Source: Bergeyella porcorum
Lineage (GTDB): Bacteria > Bacteroidota > Bacteroidia > Flavobacteriales > Weeksellaceae
Direction: 5' to 3'
Assembly: GCF_042427575.1 (NCBI RefSeq)
Contig: NZ_JBHMFD010000007.1
Location: 1 to 64,000, forward strand
Length of the DNA: 64,000 bases
Position numbers and translations under genes: made by a program. Each line of letters starts with the position of its first letter. The first letter of the stretch is position 1. This document shows, piece by piece, positions 16,465-26,400 of the stretch. The notes under the pieces were generated by a model. It did no database searches. It saw nothing but the letters and a program-made list of their open reading frames with translations, and was not told the DNA's origin.

Positions 16465-16863
16465 CTAATCTTGCTTCAATTCCTCGAATAGCTCCTCCAC
16501 TTCTAAATCTATTTTATCTTTTATGAGCTTTACACTTTTGTAATGATATTCTGATATCTTTTTCGCAAGTTCAAAATATTTTACAGAAAGTATTGGTTGA
16601 TTCTTCCGATAAAATTTTGAAATTCTCAAGAAAAACAAAACCATAATATTTCTATGAGATTCATCAAATAGTAAATGCTTGTACTTCTCTATCTCTATCT
16701 CATCAATTTCATAAATTTTAACACCAAAGTTCTTTCGTAGAAACTCATCATATATGGATTCTAACTCCTCCATTTTAATATCTTCAAAATTTATCCCTAC
16801 AATTTTTTTCAGTAAATTGAAGAAAAATTCTATATGTTTAAGTAAAAAATCTTCTTTTTGCAT
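16465..16863 (-). CDS. Unrecognised small helical protein
   Basis: A 132-residue protein, predicted almost wholly helical and rich in Lys, Glu, Ile and Phe, with no signal peptide. It starts MQKEDFLLKHIEFFFNLLKK. The segment ILSVKYFELAKKISEYHYKS looks like a single TPR-like helix pair. I cannot name a family. It points toward the 345-residue gene (convergent), with the 16345-16406 hairpin between them. AT content is higher than in the neighbouring core genes, fitting acquired DNA. Confidence 0.5.
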   Translation of the reverse strand: MQKEDFLLKHIEFFFNLLKKIVGINFEDIKMEELESIYDEFLRKNFGVKIYEIDEIEIEKYKHLLFDESHRNIMVLFFLRISKFYRKNQPILSVKYFELAKKISEYHYKSVKLIKDKIDLEVEELFEELKQD

Positions 16864-16946
16864 ACTATAAATCTATTATCACTTAACTATCATTCTCTGT
16901 TCATCAATGAATGATGATAAATATAAAAATATTTACAACAAAATAC

Positions 16947-16981
16947 CAAAAATCCCCTCTCGCTATGGAGAAGGGATTAAT
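16947..16981 (-). terminator. Terminator downstream of the 16987-17180 mini-gene
   Basis: AATCCCCTCTC and GAGAAGGGATT form a hairpin. On the minus strand it is followed by six Ts. Confidence 0.7.
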
Positions 16982-16986
16982 TATTA

Positions 16987-17180
16987 CTAATCGGCTAAGT
17001 TAGGCATTAGCCATTTTCTGGCATAGTTTATATCCACACCTTTTCGGGTGGCATAGTTTTCCAATTTTTTATATTGGTCTGACTTGATAAGAACCAAACT
17101 TTCTAAGCGTTTAGACGATTTGTATCCTCTCACCTTAGGTATGTAACTCTTAAGCTCTGCTAGGTTCTCTTTCTTCCCAT
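16987..17180 (-). pseudogene. Small gene with apparent frameshift just after its ATG
   Basis: A minus-strand frame ending at 16987 reads ENLAELKSYIPKVRGYKSSK and continues through SLVLIKSDQYKKLENYATRK to NYARKWLMPNLAD, with coding-like composition and its own terminator. The only ATG (17180) is one base out of frame: ATGGGAAGAAAG gives MGRKRT then stop, whereas one more G (ATGGGGAAG) would give MGKKENLAEL and a 65-residue protein. A TATACTTG box sits just upstream. It is either a real single-base deletion, a sequencing error in a G run, or a decayed gene. No known family recognised. Confidence 0.5.
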
Positions 17181-17271
17181 ATACAAGTATACGAAAAATA
17201 AGGGAAATGAAAAGGTTTAAATGGTATGATTTTTCACGAATTTAAACATTGTATTTCAAAAGTCCATTCCA

Positions 17272-17303
17272 TAAAAAAAGCATCACCCTTACAGATGATG
17301 CTT
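17272..17303 (-). terminator. Terminator after the TPR gene
   Basis: GCATCA and TGATGC (extended by A/T pairs) form a hairpin followed on the minus strand by seven Ts. Confidence 0.8.
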
Positions 17304-17325
17304 GATTAAAATAATTTTAAATCTA

Positions 17326-18993
17326 TTATTTAGCGTCCAACGCTTGTTTCAGATTGATGGCATCTTGATAAGATGGATTCAATTCTACAGCTTTCGTTGC
17401 ATATTCTTTTGCTTTCGCCACATTCTTATCTTGATTGTAGAATGCTACCAAGAAGTAAGCATAAGATAAAGTTTCCTTACTCTGTGCCTGCTCTTCTGGC
17501 TTCTGAGCCATTACCACATCAATATATTTTTGGTAAGCACTTTCTGCCAAATCGTGGCTTTGCATCTGCTGAAACGCAACACCTTTCGCATAGTAAGAAT
17601 AAGCCCAAGTAGGGGTAAGGGCAATCAGCTTATCCCAAGTAACCACCGCTCCATTCCAGTTTTGAGCCTCTTGATATGCTGCTCCCAATTGCACCAATGC
17701 ATCCACATCTTTTGGATTAGCTGCTACTTTAGCTTTCCATTCTTCAATTTTGGCGTTGGTAGGCCCTGCATCTACGCTGGCTTGGCTTATAGCTCCCCCT
17801 TGTGCCTTCATCATCTCGGCATCCCAATCCATTGTTTTATCCTCTGCCTTTTTCGCTACAGCTACTTTGGACTGAGCTTCTGCTATCATCTGATTTTTCT
17901 TAGCCTCATCCTGCTCTGTCTGTGCCATTGCTAAAGTAATCAACCCTTGAAGTCCCGTATCTGCTGGCTGTATTCTGGATTTATCCGTTACCACTGTGGT
18001 AAATTTATTCATATTCTCCTGTGCAGAAGCATAGTTTTTATCAGCATAATCCAAATAAGCTCTCAGCTTATACTTTATTGGATCTTCTACTTTATCAAAT
18101 ACAGAATTCAATACCGATTTTGAGTTAGCATAATCTTCATTGGTAAAGTGCAATTTGGCAATTTCCAACAAGGTATATGGGTCTTCATCTGCGTATTTAG
18201 TATATTCTACCAAGCTTTGTTTCATCTTCGCATTTTCGTGGAAGATATAGTTGTATAACGCTTGTGCCTTATAAGCTGGTGCATAGGTAGCATCTACAGC
18301 CAAGGCTTTCTTGATGTTTTCATCGGCTAATTTATACTGATTAGCAGCCATCCAAAGCGTTGCCATTCTTGTGAAAACAGAAGCTTTATTCTTTGCTACT
18401 ACAGAAGCTTTGTCATAAGCCGTCATTGCACTTCCTGCATCTTTTTTTATTCTATATGCATCTCCCAAGGTGTAATAATAATGGGCTGGCACTCCACCTT
18501 TCTGAGCTTTCTCTATAGCTTTGTTCAGATAATCTACGGCAAGGTCTGCAGCATTGGTCTTTTCAAACATTGTAAGAGCCTCCCCCGCTCTGAAAAGGAC
18601 TTCCGCATCTTTTTCTTTAGAATCTGATACCACTTTCTGAATGTCTGCAATCCCAGAGCGATCACCTTTTCCTAACTTGATAGAAGCCAAACCTATCCTG
18701 TTCAAATAACTTTTACTATCAGCGGCTAATCCTTTTTTGAAATTTTCTTCCGCTTGAGCGAAATTAGGTTCAAATTGGGACAAATAAGAGTTTCCTAAAT
18801 AAAAATAATTTTCCGCATTCGTAGGAGCTTTTGCTATCATCTCCGTGAATATTTGTTTAGCCTTTGCATATTTATGACTATCTAAACTAGCAATCCCATC
18901 TTGCAAAGTCTGAGCATAAGCAAAGTTGGTGAATAATAAAACGCCTGACGCTAAACCAATTTTCTTTGAAACTTGAATCATATTAATCTTCAT
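17326..18993 (-). CDS. Periplasmic tetratricopeptide-repeat protein
   Basis: A 555-residue protein with a Sec signal peptide (SGVLLFTNFAYAQ, cleavage near residue 28) and TPR repeats throughout: for example YAKAKQIFTEMIAKAPTNAENYFYLGNSYL near 42-71, and the C-terminal NGAVVTWDKLIALTPTWAYS and LAESAYQKYID copies. It should sit in the periplasm as a scaffold or binding protein. It is the last gene of the run 20139-17326, downstream of the PstS-like lipoprotein and next to exbB-exbD-exbD-tonB, a neighbourhood kept in many Flavobacteriia. Its partners are not known; a role in the Ton/Exb envelope system is inferred from context. Confidence 0.85.
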   Translation of the reverse strand: MKINMIQVSKKIGLASGVLLFTNFAYAQTLQDGIASLDSHKYAKAKQIFTEMIAKAPTNAENYFYLGNSYLSQFEPNFAQAEENFKKGLAADSKSYLNRIGLASIKLGKGDRSGIADIQKVVSDSKEKDAEVLFRAGEALTMFEKTNAADLAVDYLNKAIEKAQKGGVPAHYYYTLGDAYRIKKDAGSAMTAYDKASVVAKNKASVFTRMATLWMAANQYKLADENIKKALAVDATYAPAYKAQALYNYIFHENAKMKQSLVEYTKYADEDPYTLLEIAKLHFTNEDYANSKSVLNSVFDKVEDPIKYKLRAYLDYADKNYASAQENMNKFTTVVTDKSRIQPADTGLQGLITLAMAQTEQDEAKKNQMIAEAQSKVAVAKKAEDKTMDWDAEMMKAQGGAISQASVDAGPTNAKIEEWKAKVAANPKDVDALVQLGAAYQEAQNWNGAVVTWDKLIALTPTWAYSYYAKGVAFQQMQSHDLAESAYQKYIDVVMAQKPEEQAQSKETLSYAYFLVAFYNQDKNVAKAKEYATKAVELNPSYQDAINLKQALDAK

Positions 18994-19058
18994 TTTTAAT
19001 TTTTATATCTACACTTAATGTTTATTCTTTACACAATTATCATTCCAAAACCTGATAT

Positions 19059-19955
19059 TTATCGCATTTCCACCTCTCGCTTGAATAGGTAATAGGGCTG
19101 CAATCCCTCTTTTTCTACTACAATTTGCCCTATCTGAGTACACGCAAAACGCATCACCCCATTGGCAATCCCGAAGTTTCCTTCATTGGATAAAAAGTAT
19201 AACACACGGGTAAAAGGATATTGAAATTCAATTAAATTTTGAGCCATTGGCTGAATGAGTTTTCCATCTTTTTTCACAGGCAATACCTTTACCATTTCCC
19301 TCAGCTTCATCGCTTCTTTACCATACGGGCGGCTGATGGTATTAAGGCTCACCACCCCTATTTTACCACTGTATTTAGAGATTTCTTTGATTACATTTTC
19401 ATTTCCAGAAATGGTGGAAAATTTCAGCTCCGTAGGCTTTTTATTAAACTTCTGAGCTACAAAATTGAGATTACCAGAGTTAGTTCCATCAAAAACCAAA
19501 GGCTTATCTTCTGAGTTTAACGCCTGTTTTATCTCTTCTTCTGTGATAAACTCTTTAGGCGAATCCTTCGGTACCACAAAAACTACAGCATCGGCGGCAA
19601 AATGAGCAGGATTAAATTTTAAATCTACCACCCTTTCATATTCTTTAATCTCTTTCTCTGATAGCTGACGAGACATAATCACCAACTTAGACTGGTGATT
19701 CAGCAAGTCTAAAAATGCTAAATCTTCTTTCTTCACTTCTACCTTCACTTCAGATTCTGGATATCTTATGGCGTAAGCCTCCGCGATAGCAGTAGCAACA
19801 CTCTTGAAAGCATCATCTGTAAGAATGGTGAGCTTCCCTTTATTATATACAAAATCTTTCTTGGATTGTTCTTCTTTTGAGCAAGAGGCGAATCCTCCTA
19901 ATAACAAAAATAAAGAAAATACAATCCCAAGCGTTCTTTTAAAATTACTCATCAT
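19059..19955 (-). CDS. PstS-like substrate-binding lipoprotein
   Basis: A 298-residue periplasmic binding protein-fold lipoprotein (lipobox GGFASC, Cys25). LTILTDDAFKSVATAIAEAY, the SRQLSEKEIKEYE region and FDGTNSGNLNFVAQKF match the PstS/phosphate-binding-like superfamily. It lacks neighbouring pstC, pstA and pstB genes, so a role in ABC phosphate uptake is not supported. It lies between a two-helix membrane protein, whose 3' end it overlaps by 11 bp, and the TPR gene, all downstream of exbB/exbD/tonB. The ligand is unknown. Confidence 0.8.
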   Translation of the reverse strand: MMSNFKRTLGIVFSLFLLLGGFASCSKEEQSKKDFVYNKGKLTILTDDAFKSVATAIAEAYAIRYPESEVKVEVKKEDLAFLDLLNHQSKLVIMSRQLSEKEIKEYERVVDLKFNPAHFAADAVVFVVPKDSPKEFITEEEIKQALNSEDKPLVFDGTNSGNLNFVAQKFNKKPTELKFSTISGNENVIKEISKYSGKIGVVSLNTISRPYGKEAMKLREMVKVLPVKKDGKLIQPMAQNLIEFQYPFTRVLYFLSNEGNFGIANGVMRFACTQIGQIVVEKEGLQPYYLFKREVEMR

Positions 19956-20139
19956 TTTTATTTTTTAATCTATAAATCGCTCTAATGATTCTGAAGGAAC
20001 CATAAATAACCAATAGTGCTCCAAGAGCGTAAGCGACAGCAGGTTCTAAGGTAATGATGAAAAATTTGTAAAGTATTACAAAAACACCCATCACGATATA
20101 GAAAAAACCTGTAACTAAGGATAACCAATTAAAAATCAT
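19945..20139 (-). CDS. Small inner-membrane protein, two helices
   Basis: A 64-residue protein with two hydrophobic segments (about residues 3-25 and 30-50) and a positively charged tail (RAIYRLKNKNDE). The stop overlaps the start of the PstS-like gene by 11 bp, indicating translational coupling. No family recognised beyond 'small membrane protein of the exb/ton locus'. The overlap and coding-like sequence make it real. Confidence 0.75.
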   Translation of the reverse strand: MIFNWLSLVTGFFYIVMGVFVILYKFFIITLEPAVAYALGALLVIYGSFRIIRAIYRLKNKNDE

Positions 20140-20152
20140 AACAACAAATATA

Positions 20153-20183
20153 TAAAAAAAAGAGAAGCCGAAGCCTCTCTTTT
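20153..20183 (-). terminator. Terminator after tonB
   Basis: AGAGAAGC and GCCTCTCT around CGAA (read on minus: a TTCG tetraloop) followed by eight Ts. It separates the exbB-exbD-exbD-tonB unit from the small-membrane/PstS-like/TPR unit. Confidence 0.85.
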
Positions 20184-20202
20184 AAAATTATTATAAAGAA
20201 TT

Positions 20203-21051
20203 CTATTCAAAATTCATTGTCAACGGAAGCCTAAATCTAGAACGAACCGGTTGCCCATTGATTTTTGCAGGAGTCCATTTCTTTCTGATAGACTTCACTG
20301 TTCTTTCCGCTTCTCTGTTAAAATCTGAGTTAGACCCCGTAGCTTTAACCTGCGTAATAGAACCATCTCTCTCTACTACGAAAGTAATCTCTGTTTTAAG
20401 AGTACCTTCTCCACCTTCCATTGCTGAGCCATCAAAGTTATTAGAAACCTCATTTCTAAAACTATTAATACCTCCTGGAAACTCTGACTCCTGATCCACT
20501 GAGGTATAAATTTCAGTAGTACTTGGAGCTGGCTTTGCTACCTCTACAGTAGTTTGCTTGGTTCCTGTGGATGGCGGTGGTGGTGGCGGTGTATAAGATG
20601 GAGCTTTTACACCCTCCTGAGCTACCAACCCCGTAGTAGTTTCCAACTGCTTGGTAATTGGCGGTGGAGGAGTTTCCACTTTAGGCTCTTTCTTAGGTTC
20701 TGGCACCACATTCTGAATCACCTCTATTTGTTCCGGTTCTTCTTTTGGTGGTGGCGGTGGTGGCGGTGGCTCGTTCTCCTTCACCTCTTCTATTATAGGC
20801 TCTTCCTCTAATATCTCCATAAGATTTGCATCTACTTCCGTTTTTTCTGGAGCGTTCAATGCTTTAATCCTTGCTACAACGAGAGGCGTTACCACGAAAG
20901 TCACGAAAAGCAAAGTCCCTATTACTAACGCTTTGGTTAGAATTTTCGGGTATGAAGTACGAAGATCATACGCACCATACGCTTTATTTCGGTTTTCAAA
21001 TACGATTTCATCTAAGGTTAGATTATCATCGTATCTTGTTTCATCTGCCAT
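20203..21051 (-). CDS. tonB: Energy transducer TonB
   Basis: Links inner-membrane proton motive force to outer-membrane transporters. The 282-residue product has a cytoplasmic N-terminus (ENRNKAYGAYDLRTSYP, typical of Bacteroidota TonB), one transmembrane helix (about 38-60), a Pro/Glu/Lys-rich periplasmic spacer (about 85-165, with runs of seven or eight prolines), and the C-terminal TonB domain (about 200-282) including GSITQVKATGSNSDFNREAE. Fourth gene of exbB-exbD-exbD-tonB, 19 bp from exbD, followed by a terminator. Confidence 0.93.
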   Translation of the reverse strand: MADETRYDDNLTLDEIVFENRNKAYGAYDLRTSYPKILTKALVIGTLLFVTFVVTPLVVARIKALNAPEKTEVDANLMEILEEEPIIEEVKENEPPPPPPPPKEEPEQIEVIQNVVPEPKKEPKVETPPPPITKQLETTTGLVAQEGVKAPSYTPPPPPPSTGTKQTTVEVAKPAPSTTEIYTSVDQESEFPGGINSFRNEVSNNFDGSAMEGGEGTLKTEITFVVERDGSITQVKATGSNSDFNREAERTVKSIRKKWTPAKINGQPVRSRFRLPLTMNFE

Positions 21052-21069
21052 ACTAAAATTTTTAATCTA

Positions 21070-21621
21070 TTAATTTGTGGCTGGTTTTCCTACTTTAGCT
21101 TCATAGATTGGCTTCTCCCAAGCTTTAATATCGGTAACCCCATACTGCTCATTTTTGGTAACTGCCATCTCATCTAAAACATCCACAAAGTTTTTATACA
21201 CCGCATCATCGGTTGGCTTAATAATCACCGTAAATTTGGACTGATCTGCCGCACGATTTTTTGCTTGCTCTATCACTTTTCTCAATCCCTCTCTATCCAT
21301 TGTGGTTTCGTTAAGTGTAGCGTCATTAAGACCAGCTTGGTCTTGTTGATGCCAAAACACTCTATTGTCTTTACCCAAAAGGATTGAAATAGAATTGGAA
21401 AGTTTAATCTCGGTTTCAGGAGCTTTCTGACCGTCCTTTGGTCTTGCAGGAAGTCCTAAATCCATCACATTGGGTTTACTAAATGTTGTGGTAAACATAA
21501 AGAATGTAATCAATAGAAATCCCAAGTCCACCATAGGTGTCATATCTACCCTCGTACTCTGCTTTTTCGAGCGGACTTTTCCTTCCTTGCCGCCTTTCTC
21601 TTGTACTTGTACTTCTGCCAT
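21070..21621 (-). CDS. exbD: Biopolymer transport protein ExbD (second copy)
   Basis: A 183-residue ExbD/TolR protein: basic N-terminus, one transmembrane helix (TPMVDLGFLLITFFMFTT, about 28-46) with the proton-relay Asp, and a periplasmic domain. It is 15 bp from the previous exbD and 19 bp from tonB. Two different exbD genes in tandem are normal for Bacteroidota and suggest a mixed ExbB-ExbD-ExbD' motor. Confidence 0.92.
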   Translation of the reverse strand: MAEVQVQEKGGKEGKVRSKKQSTRVDMTPMVDLGFLLITFFMFTTTFSKPNVMDLGLPARPKDGQKAPETEIKLSNSISILLGKDNRVFWHQQDQAGLNDATLNETTMDREGLRKVIEQAKNRAADQSKFTVIIKPTDDAVYKNFVDVLDEMAVTKNEQYGVTDIKAWEKPIYEAKVGKPATN

Positions 21622-21635
21622 TTCTAAATTGATTA

Positions 21636-22238
21636 TTAATTATTAACCTCTTGTGTTGTTATCAACCAAAACTTAAGGAAGTCTATTTCTCTAAGTCCTT
21701 CAAATAAGTTTTTCACCTTAGGATATTCTGTCTGAACATCCCCTTTCACAGCGAGCTTGTAGTCTGGGTTCACCGCCAAACTTTGTTGTACCCAATCGAT
21801 AAGTTCTTTTTTGGTACTATCCATTGGCACCCCTACAGGGTCGCTATAATTCTTCTGCTCATCTTCGCTCAAATTGAGATAAGCTTTTAGCTTACTCATT
21901 GGTACGCCTACGGATTGCACTTTAGTAAAAGCTACTTTTTCTGCATCTGTAAATTGCATATTGTATTTTTTACCCATATTATCTAATAGCTGAATTCTTT
22001 CAGACTGGTTAGACACTGGTTGGAATACAAATTTACCCTCAGCGGTAGCATTCACCGTCATAAGACTTGCATCTGGCAAGAGTTTTTCTGAGATGGAAGA
22101 TGGCGGTTTTATCATCTCAACATCAGGTTTCTTAAACTCTGTGGTGAGAATAAAGAATGTAAGTAGTAGGAAGGCAACATCACACATCGCCGTCATATCC
22201 GTCACTACTCCATGTCTTTTTGGTTTTACTTTCGCCAT
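21636..22238 (-). CDS. exbD: Biopolymer transport protein ExbD (first copy)
   Basis: A 200-residue ExbD/TolR protein with the transmembrane segment DMTAMCDVAFLLLTFFILTT (about 14-33), including the conserved Asp. Its periplasmic part is longer than in the second copy and ends with FEGLREIDFLKFWLITTQEV. It follows exbB after about 80 bp in the same operon. Confidence 0.92.
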   Translation of the reverse strand: MAKVKPKRHGVVTDMTAMCDVAFLLLTFFILTTEFKKPDVEMIKPPSSISEKLLPDASLMTVNATAEGKFVFQPVSNQSERIQLLDNMGKKYNMQFTDAEKVAFTKVQSVGVPMSKLKAYLNLSEDEQKNYSDPVGVPMDSTKKELIDWVQQSLAVNPDYKLAVKGDVQTEYPKVKNLFEGLREIDFLKFWLITTQEVNN

Positions 22239-22315
22239 TTTAAATACTATTAATTTTAACTACTAATTTTCTAAAATTGTTTGTCCACTTAAGACTGCAA
22301 GAATCTTGCCTTATC

Positions 22316-23179
22316 TTAGTTAAACTCAGCAAATGACTGCTGGATAGACATAGAGATTTCATCAATCTTGTATGTCATACCATCTATTTTAGATGTAAAG
22401 TAGTTGTAAAGGATGATCGCGATAGCGGAAGTACCGATACCTAATGCCGTGTTGATCAAGGCTTCAGAGATACCGATAGAAAGTGCAGCAGCATCTGGAG
22501 TACCACCACCAGAACCTAAAGCGAAGAACGCTTTAATCATCCCGATTACCGTACCTAATAGTGCCACGAGTGTTGCTACTGTACCTAATGTAGAAAGGAT
22601 CATCATATTTTTCTCCAACATTGGCATTTCAAGAGTTGTAGCTTCTTCAATAGCCTTGTTCAATGCTACCATTTTTTGCTCTTTGTTCAAAGTAGTATCT
22701 TTTGCCAAAGCTTTGTAAGTCGTCAAACCTTCTTTTACTACATTACCTACTGTACCTTGTTGTCTATCGCACTCTTCGATAGCTTCGTCAATTTTGTTTT
22801 GGTTCAAAAGGCTTCTTACATTCAATACAAAGTTGTCCAAGTTTCCTTTTCCTTGTGCTTTGTTTAGAACGAAGAAACGCTCAATAGAGAACACAATAAC
22901 GGTAATCATAAACAATACCAAGATGTGTACTACAGGTCCACCCATATAGATGATTCCCATAAAAGACTCTGGGTGCAACTCCTTAGACTCAATGTCTGCG
23001 AAAGCTACCGATGCTCCCGTAAGCCTTGCATCTTCTTTGAAGTTGGCAGGATTACCAAAGATGAATAAATAAATACCTAAAGCTACTACATATAGAATAG
23101 GTAAAACAACTGCAGGATTCAATCCGCTCTTTTTTCTAGCAACTACTTGCTCCTCTGTGTTTGAAACATTCATTTCCAT
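22316..23179 (-). CDS. exbB: MotA/TolQ/ExbB proton channel protein
   Basis: A 287-residue proton channel of the Ton motor. Transmembrane segments are about 24-44, 78-102 (IYMGGPVVHILVLFMITVIVF), 195-220 and 240-265. The conserved TolQ/ExbB core TLGTVATLVALLGTVIGMIKAFFAL and ISEALINTALGIGTSAIA is present. First gene of the operon. The 262 bp upstream are AT-rich and hold no gene; I cannot place a promoter in them. Confidence 0.93.
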   Translation of the reverse strand: MEMNVSNTEEQVVARKKSGLNPAVVLPILYVVALGIYLFIFGNPANFKEDARLTGASVAFADIESKELHPESFMGIIYMGGPVVHILVLFMITVIVFSIERFFVLNKAQGKGNLDNFVLNVRSLLNQNKIDEAIEECDRQQGTVGNVVKEGLTTYKALAKDTTLNKEQKMVALNKAIEEATTLEMPMLEKNMMILSTLGTVATLVALLGTVIGMIKAFFALGSGGGTPDAAALSIGISEALINTALGIGTSAIAIILYNYFTSKIDGMTYKIDEISMSIQQSFAEFN

Positions 23180-23441
23180 ATTAAACTAAATTATAAATTA
23201 TTTTTTTAAAATTTTCAAGTTGTAAAATAAAGGCTAAAATTTTTATTATGCAATAGTTTTTTTGTGATACCCTTTATTTTTTTTCATTGTGAATTTTTAT
23301 TAACATTAGATAATGTATAATTTTCACCTCTTTTTTTTATTTAATTTTCCTTACTAAAAAACCAAGTTCAAAATTTTAGAAAAAAAACAAAACTTTTTTT
23401 TATCAATTAAACAAAGGTTTCTAAGTCCCGAAAACTCAAAA

Positions 23442-26400
23442 TTATGATACAATATTAATAATTTTTTTCGGAACTACGATGATTTTTTTCGGAGAATTTT
23501 CACCAAGTTGTGCTTTCACCCTATCATCTGCCAATGCAATTTTCTCTATTTCCTGTGGTGATAACTCCGCAGGCAGCTTCATTTTGAACTTCATCTTCCC
23601 ATTAAAACTTACTGGATATTCTATCTCATCTTCTACCAAATAAGCTTCGTTCAGCTCTGGGAACTTTACATATTCAATAGAAGTGCTGTGCCCTAAAAGC
23701 TGCCAAAGTTCTTCACAAATATGAGGTGCATACGGCGAAATAATCACTGCCAATGGCTCTAAAATCGCTCTCTTGTTGCATTTTAATTTCTGTAATTCGT
23801 TTACGGCAATCATAAAAGAGGAAACAGAAGTATTGAATGAGAAATGCTCAATATCATACACCACTTTCTTAATGAGCGTGTGCAATACTTTATACTCTTC
23901 TTTGGTAGGCTCTTCCTCCGAAACACTAAAGGTATCTCCATCGAAATACAGGTTATAGAACTTTTTCAAGAAGCCATAAACTCCGGAAAGTCCTTGTGTA
24001 TTCCAAGGTTTTGATTGCTCCAATGGCCCGAGGAACATTTCATAAAGGCGAAGGCAATCGGCTCCATATTCCTCACAAATATCATCAGGATTTACCACAT
24101 TGTATTTGGATTTGGACATTTTTTCCACCTCTCTTTCGCAGATGTATTTTCCATCTTCCAAGATAAATTCCGCATCTTTGAACTCTGGTCGCCACGCTCT
24201 CAATCCTTCAATATCCAATTCATCATTACCTTGAATTAGAGAAATATCCACTGGAATTTTTTGAGTATCATAATCCTTTGACAAGTTTTTAGAAACCAAT
24301 TGATTAGTTCCATTCACACGGAAAACAAACGCTGAAACACCTAAAATCATCCCTTGATTAATCATTTTTTGGAAAGGCTCTTGGTGAGAAATGAATCCTC
24401 TATCATATAAAAACATATTCCAAAATCTGGAGTACAGCAAATGTCCCGTAGCGTGTTCGCTTCCTCCAATGTATAAATCCACTTGCCCCCAATAATCTAC
24501 CAAGTTTTTATCCACGAAAAAATCTTCGTTTTTAGAATCCATATATCTAAGGAAATACCACGAGCTTCCTGCCCATCCTGGCATTGTGGAAAGTTCCAAA
24601 GGGAAAATGGTTTTATTGTCAATTAAATCTGTGCTTACAACAGCTTCTTTTTCACTATCCCAAGCATAGTTTTTCGCATTCCCCAATGGTGGGTCGCCAT
24701 CTTCTGTTGGGAGGTATTTTTCCACCTCTGGCAATTCTAAAGGAAGAGCTGAAACTGGCAAAGTGTAAGGCAATCCATCTTTATAATAAATAGGGACAGG
24801 CTCTCCCCAATATCTTTGACGAGAGAATATAGCATCTCTTTGTCGGTAATTGATTTTCGCCTTTCCAACCTCTAATTCTTCCAATTTTGCTACGATTTTT
24901 CCTGTAGCTTCTTTGTAGCCTAATCCATTAAGGAAGTCGGAGTTTTCTAATACAAAACCTTCTTTTTCTGAAAATGCGTTTTCAGAAATATCTTGATTGA
25001 AAATATTTTTTATCGGTAAACCAAAATGTTTTGCAAAGGCATAATCTCTCTCATCACCCGCAGGAACTGCCATTACAGCACCTGTTCCGTAGCCTGCTAA
25101 AACATAATCGCCAATCCAAATCGGGATAGGTTCTTTAGTAAGTGGATGCTCCGCATAAGCTCCCGTAAAAGCGCCTGTAATGTTTTTCACATCTGCCATT
25201 CTTTCCCTTTCAGAACGCTTGGAAGTAGCTTCTACATAAGCCTCCACCTCTGCTTTCTGTTCTGGCGTGGTAATTTTCGCTACCAACTCGTGTTCTGGAG
25301 CAAGAGTAAGGAACGAAACTCCAAAAATGGTATCAGGACGGGTGGTGAAAACTTCAATCCCCCTGTCCCCCGAAGGGGGGAAAACCTCATTATCATCATT
25401 CTGAACAACATTTCTTGAAGACAGTTTTTCCTGTATCTGAGCAATCATATTGTCAATATTTCCTATAACTTCTTCATTATTGAAACGAATAACTTCATAT
25501 CCTAAATCTGCTAATGCTATCGTTCTTTCCTCATCCAAAACTTGTTGTTCATCAGTATGATGATAACCACCGTCCACTTCTATAATTAGCCTTTTAGAAA
25601 GACATACAAAATCAGCAATAAAATCTCCTACCAGATGCTGACGACGAAATTTATCACCTAGATTTTTAGACTTCAATACCTCCCACATTGCCATTTCAGC
25701 TGCTGTAGGATTATCTCTCATTTCCTGAGCTTTCTCCAACAACAAATGAGGACAATTAGTCCCTGTCATATATCCATACTTCCCTTTCTTTTCGGATGAG
25801 CCAGCTTCTTCTTGTGAAATCAAAGAATTAGCATTTTTTCCCCCTTCGGGGGATAGGGGGAACCACACAGAAGCTCCTACAGATTTTCCAATCCAATTGC
25901 GTTGAGAGTCCTTTACAGCATCGCTCCAATCCAATTGATCTAAACCTTGCAACAATCTTTCAGAATACGCTGTGATACGCATACTCCATTGCATCATTTT
26001 CTTTTGATAGACAGGATAGCCTCCGCGTTCAGACTTACCATCTTTCACTTCATCATTGGCTAAAACCGTTCCAAGGGCAGGACACCAGTTTACCGTAGTC
26101 TCTGCACGGAATGCCAAACGATAATTAAGTAATATATCTTGCTTATCTTCTTCTGAAGCGTTTCGCCATTCTTCAGCAGAGAAAGACAACGCTTCAGTTT
26201 GAGCCGCATTGAGATTCTCGGTTCCGTATTGTTCAAAATGCTGAACGAGCGTTTCTATGCTTTCTGCTTTATTAGAAGTATTATTATACCAAGAGTTAAA
26301 CAATTGAATGAAAATCCATTGTGTCCATTTATAATAAGACGCATCGGAGGTTCTCAATTCTCTACTCCAATCAAATGAGAAGCCTATTTTACGCAATTGT

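Noticed and set aside
19059..19955. Phosphate ABC transporter (PstS)
   Set aside because: The fold fits, but no pstC, pstA or pstB gene adjoins it, and the locus is the exb/ton cluster; named only as PstS-like.
25359..25860. Intein in leuS
   Set aside because: No splicing motifs (N-terminal Cys/Ser block, terminal His-Asn followed by Cys/Ser/Thr) are visible; the segment is a DUF559 domain bounded by DNA inverted repeats.
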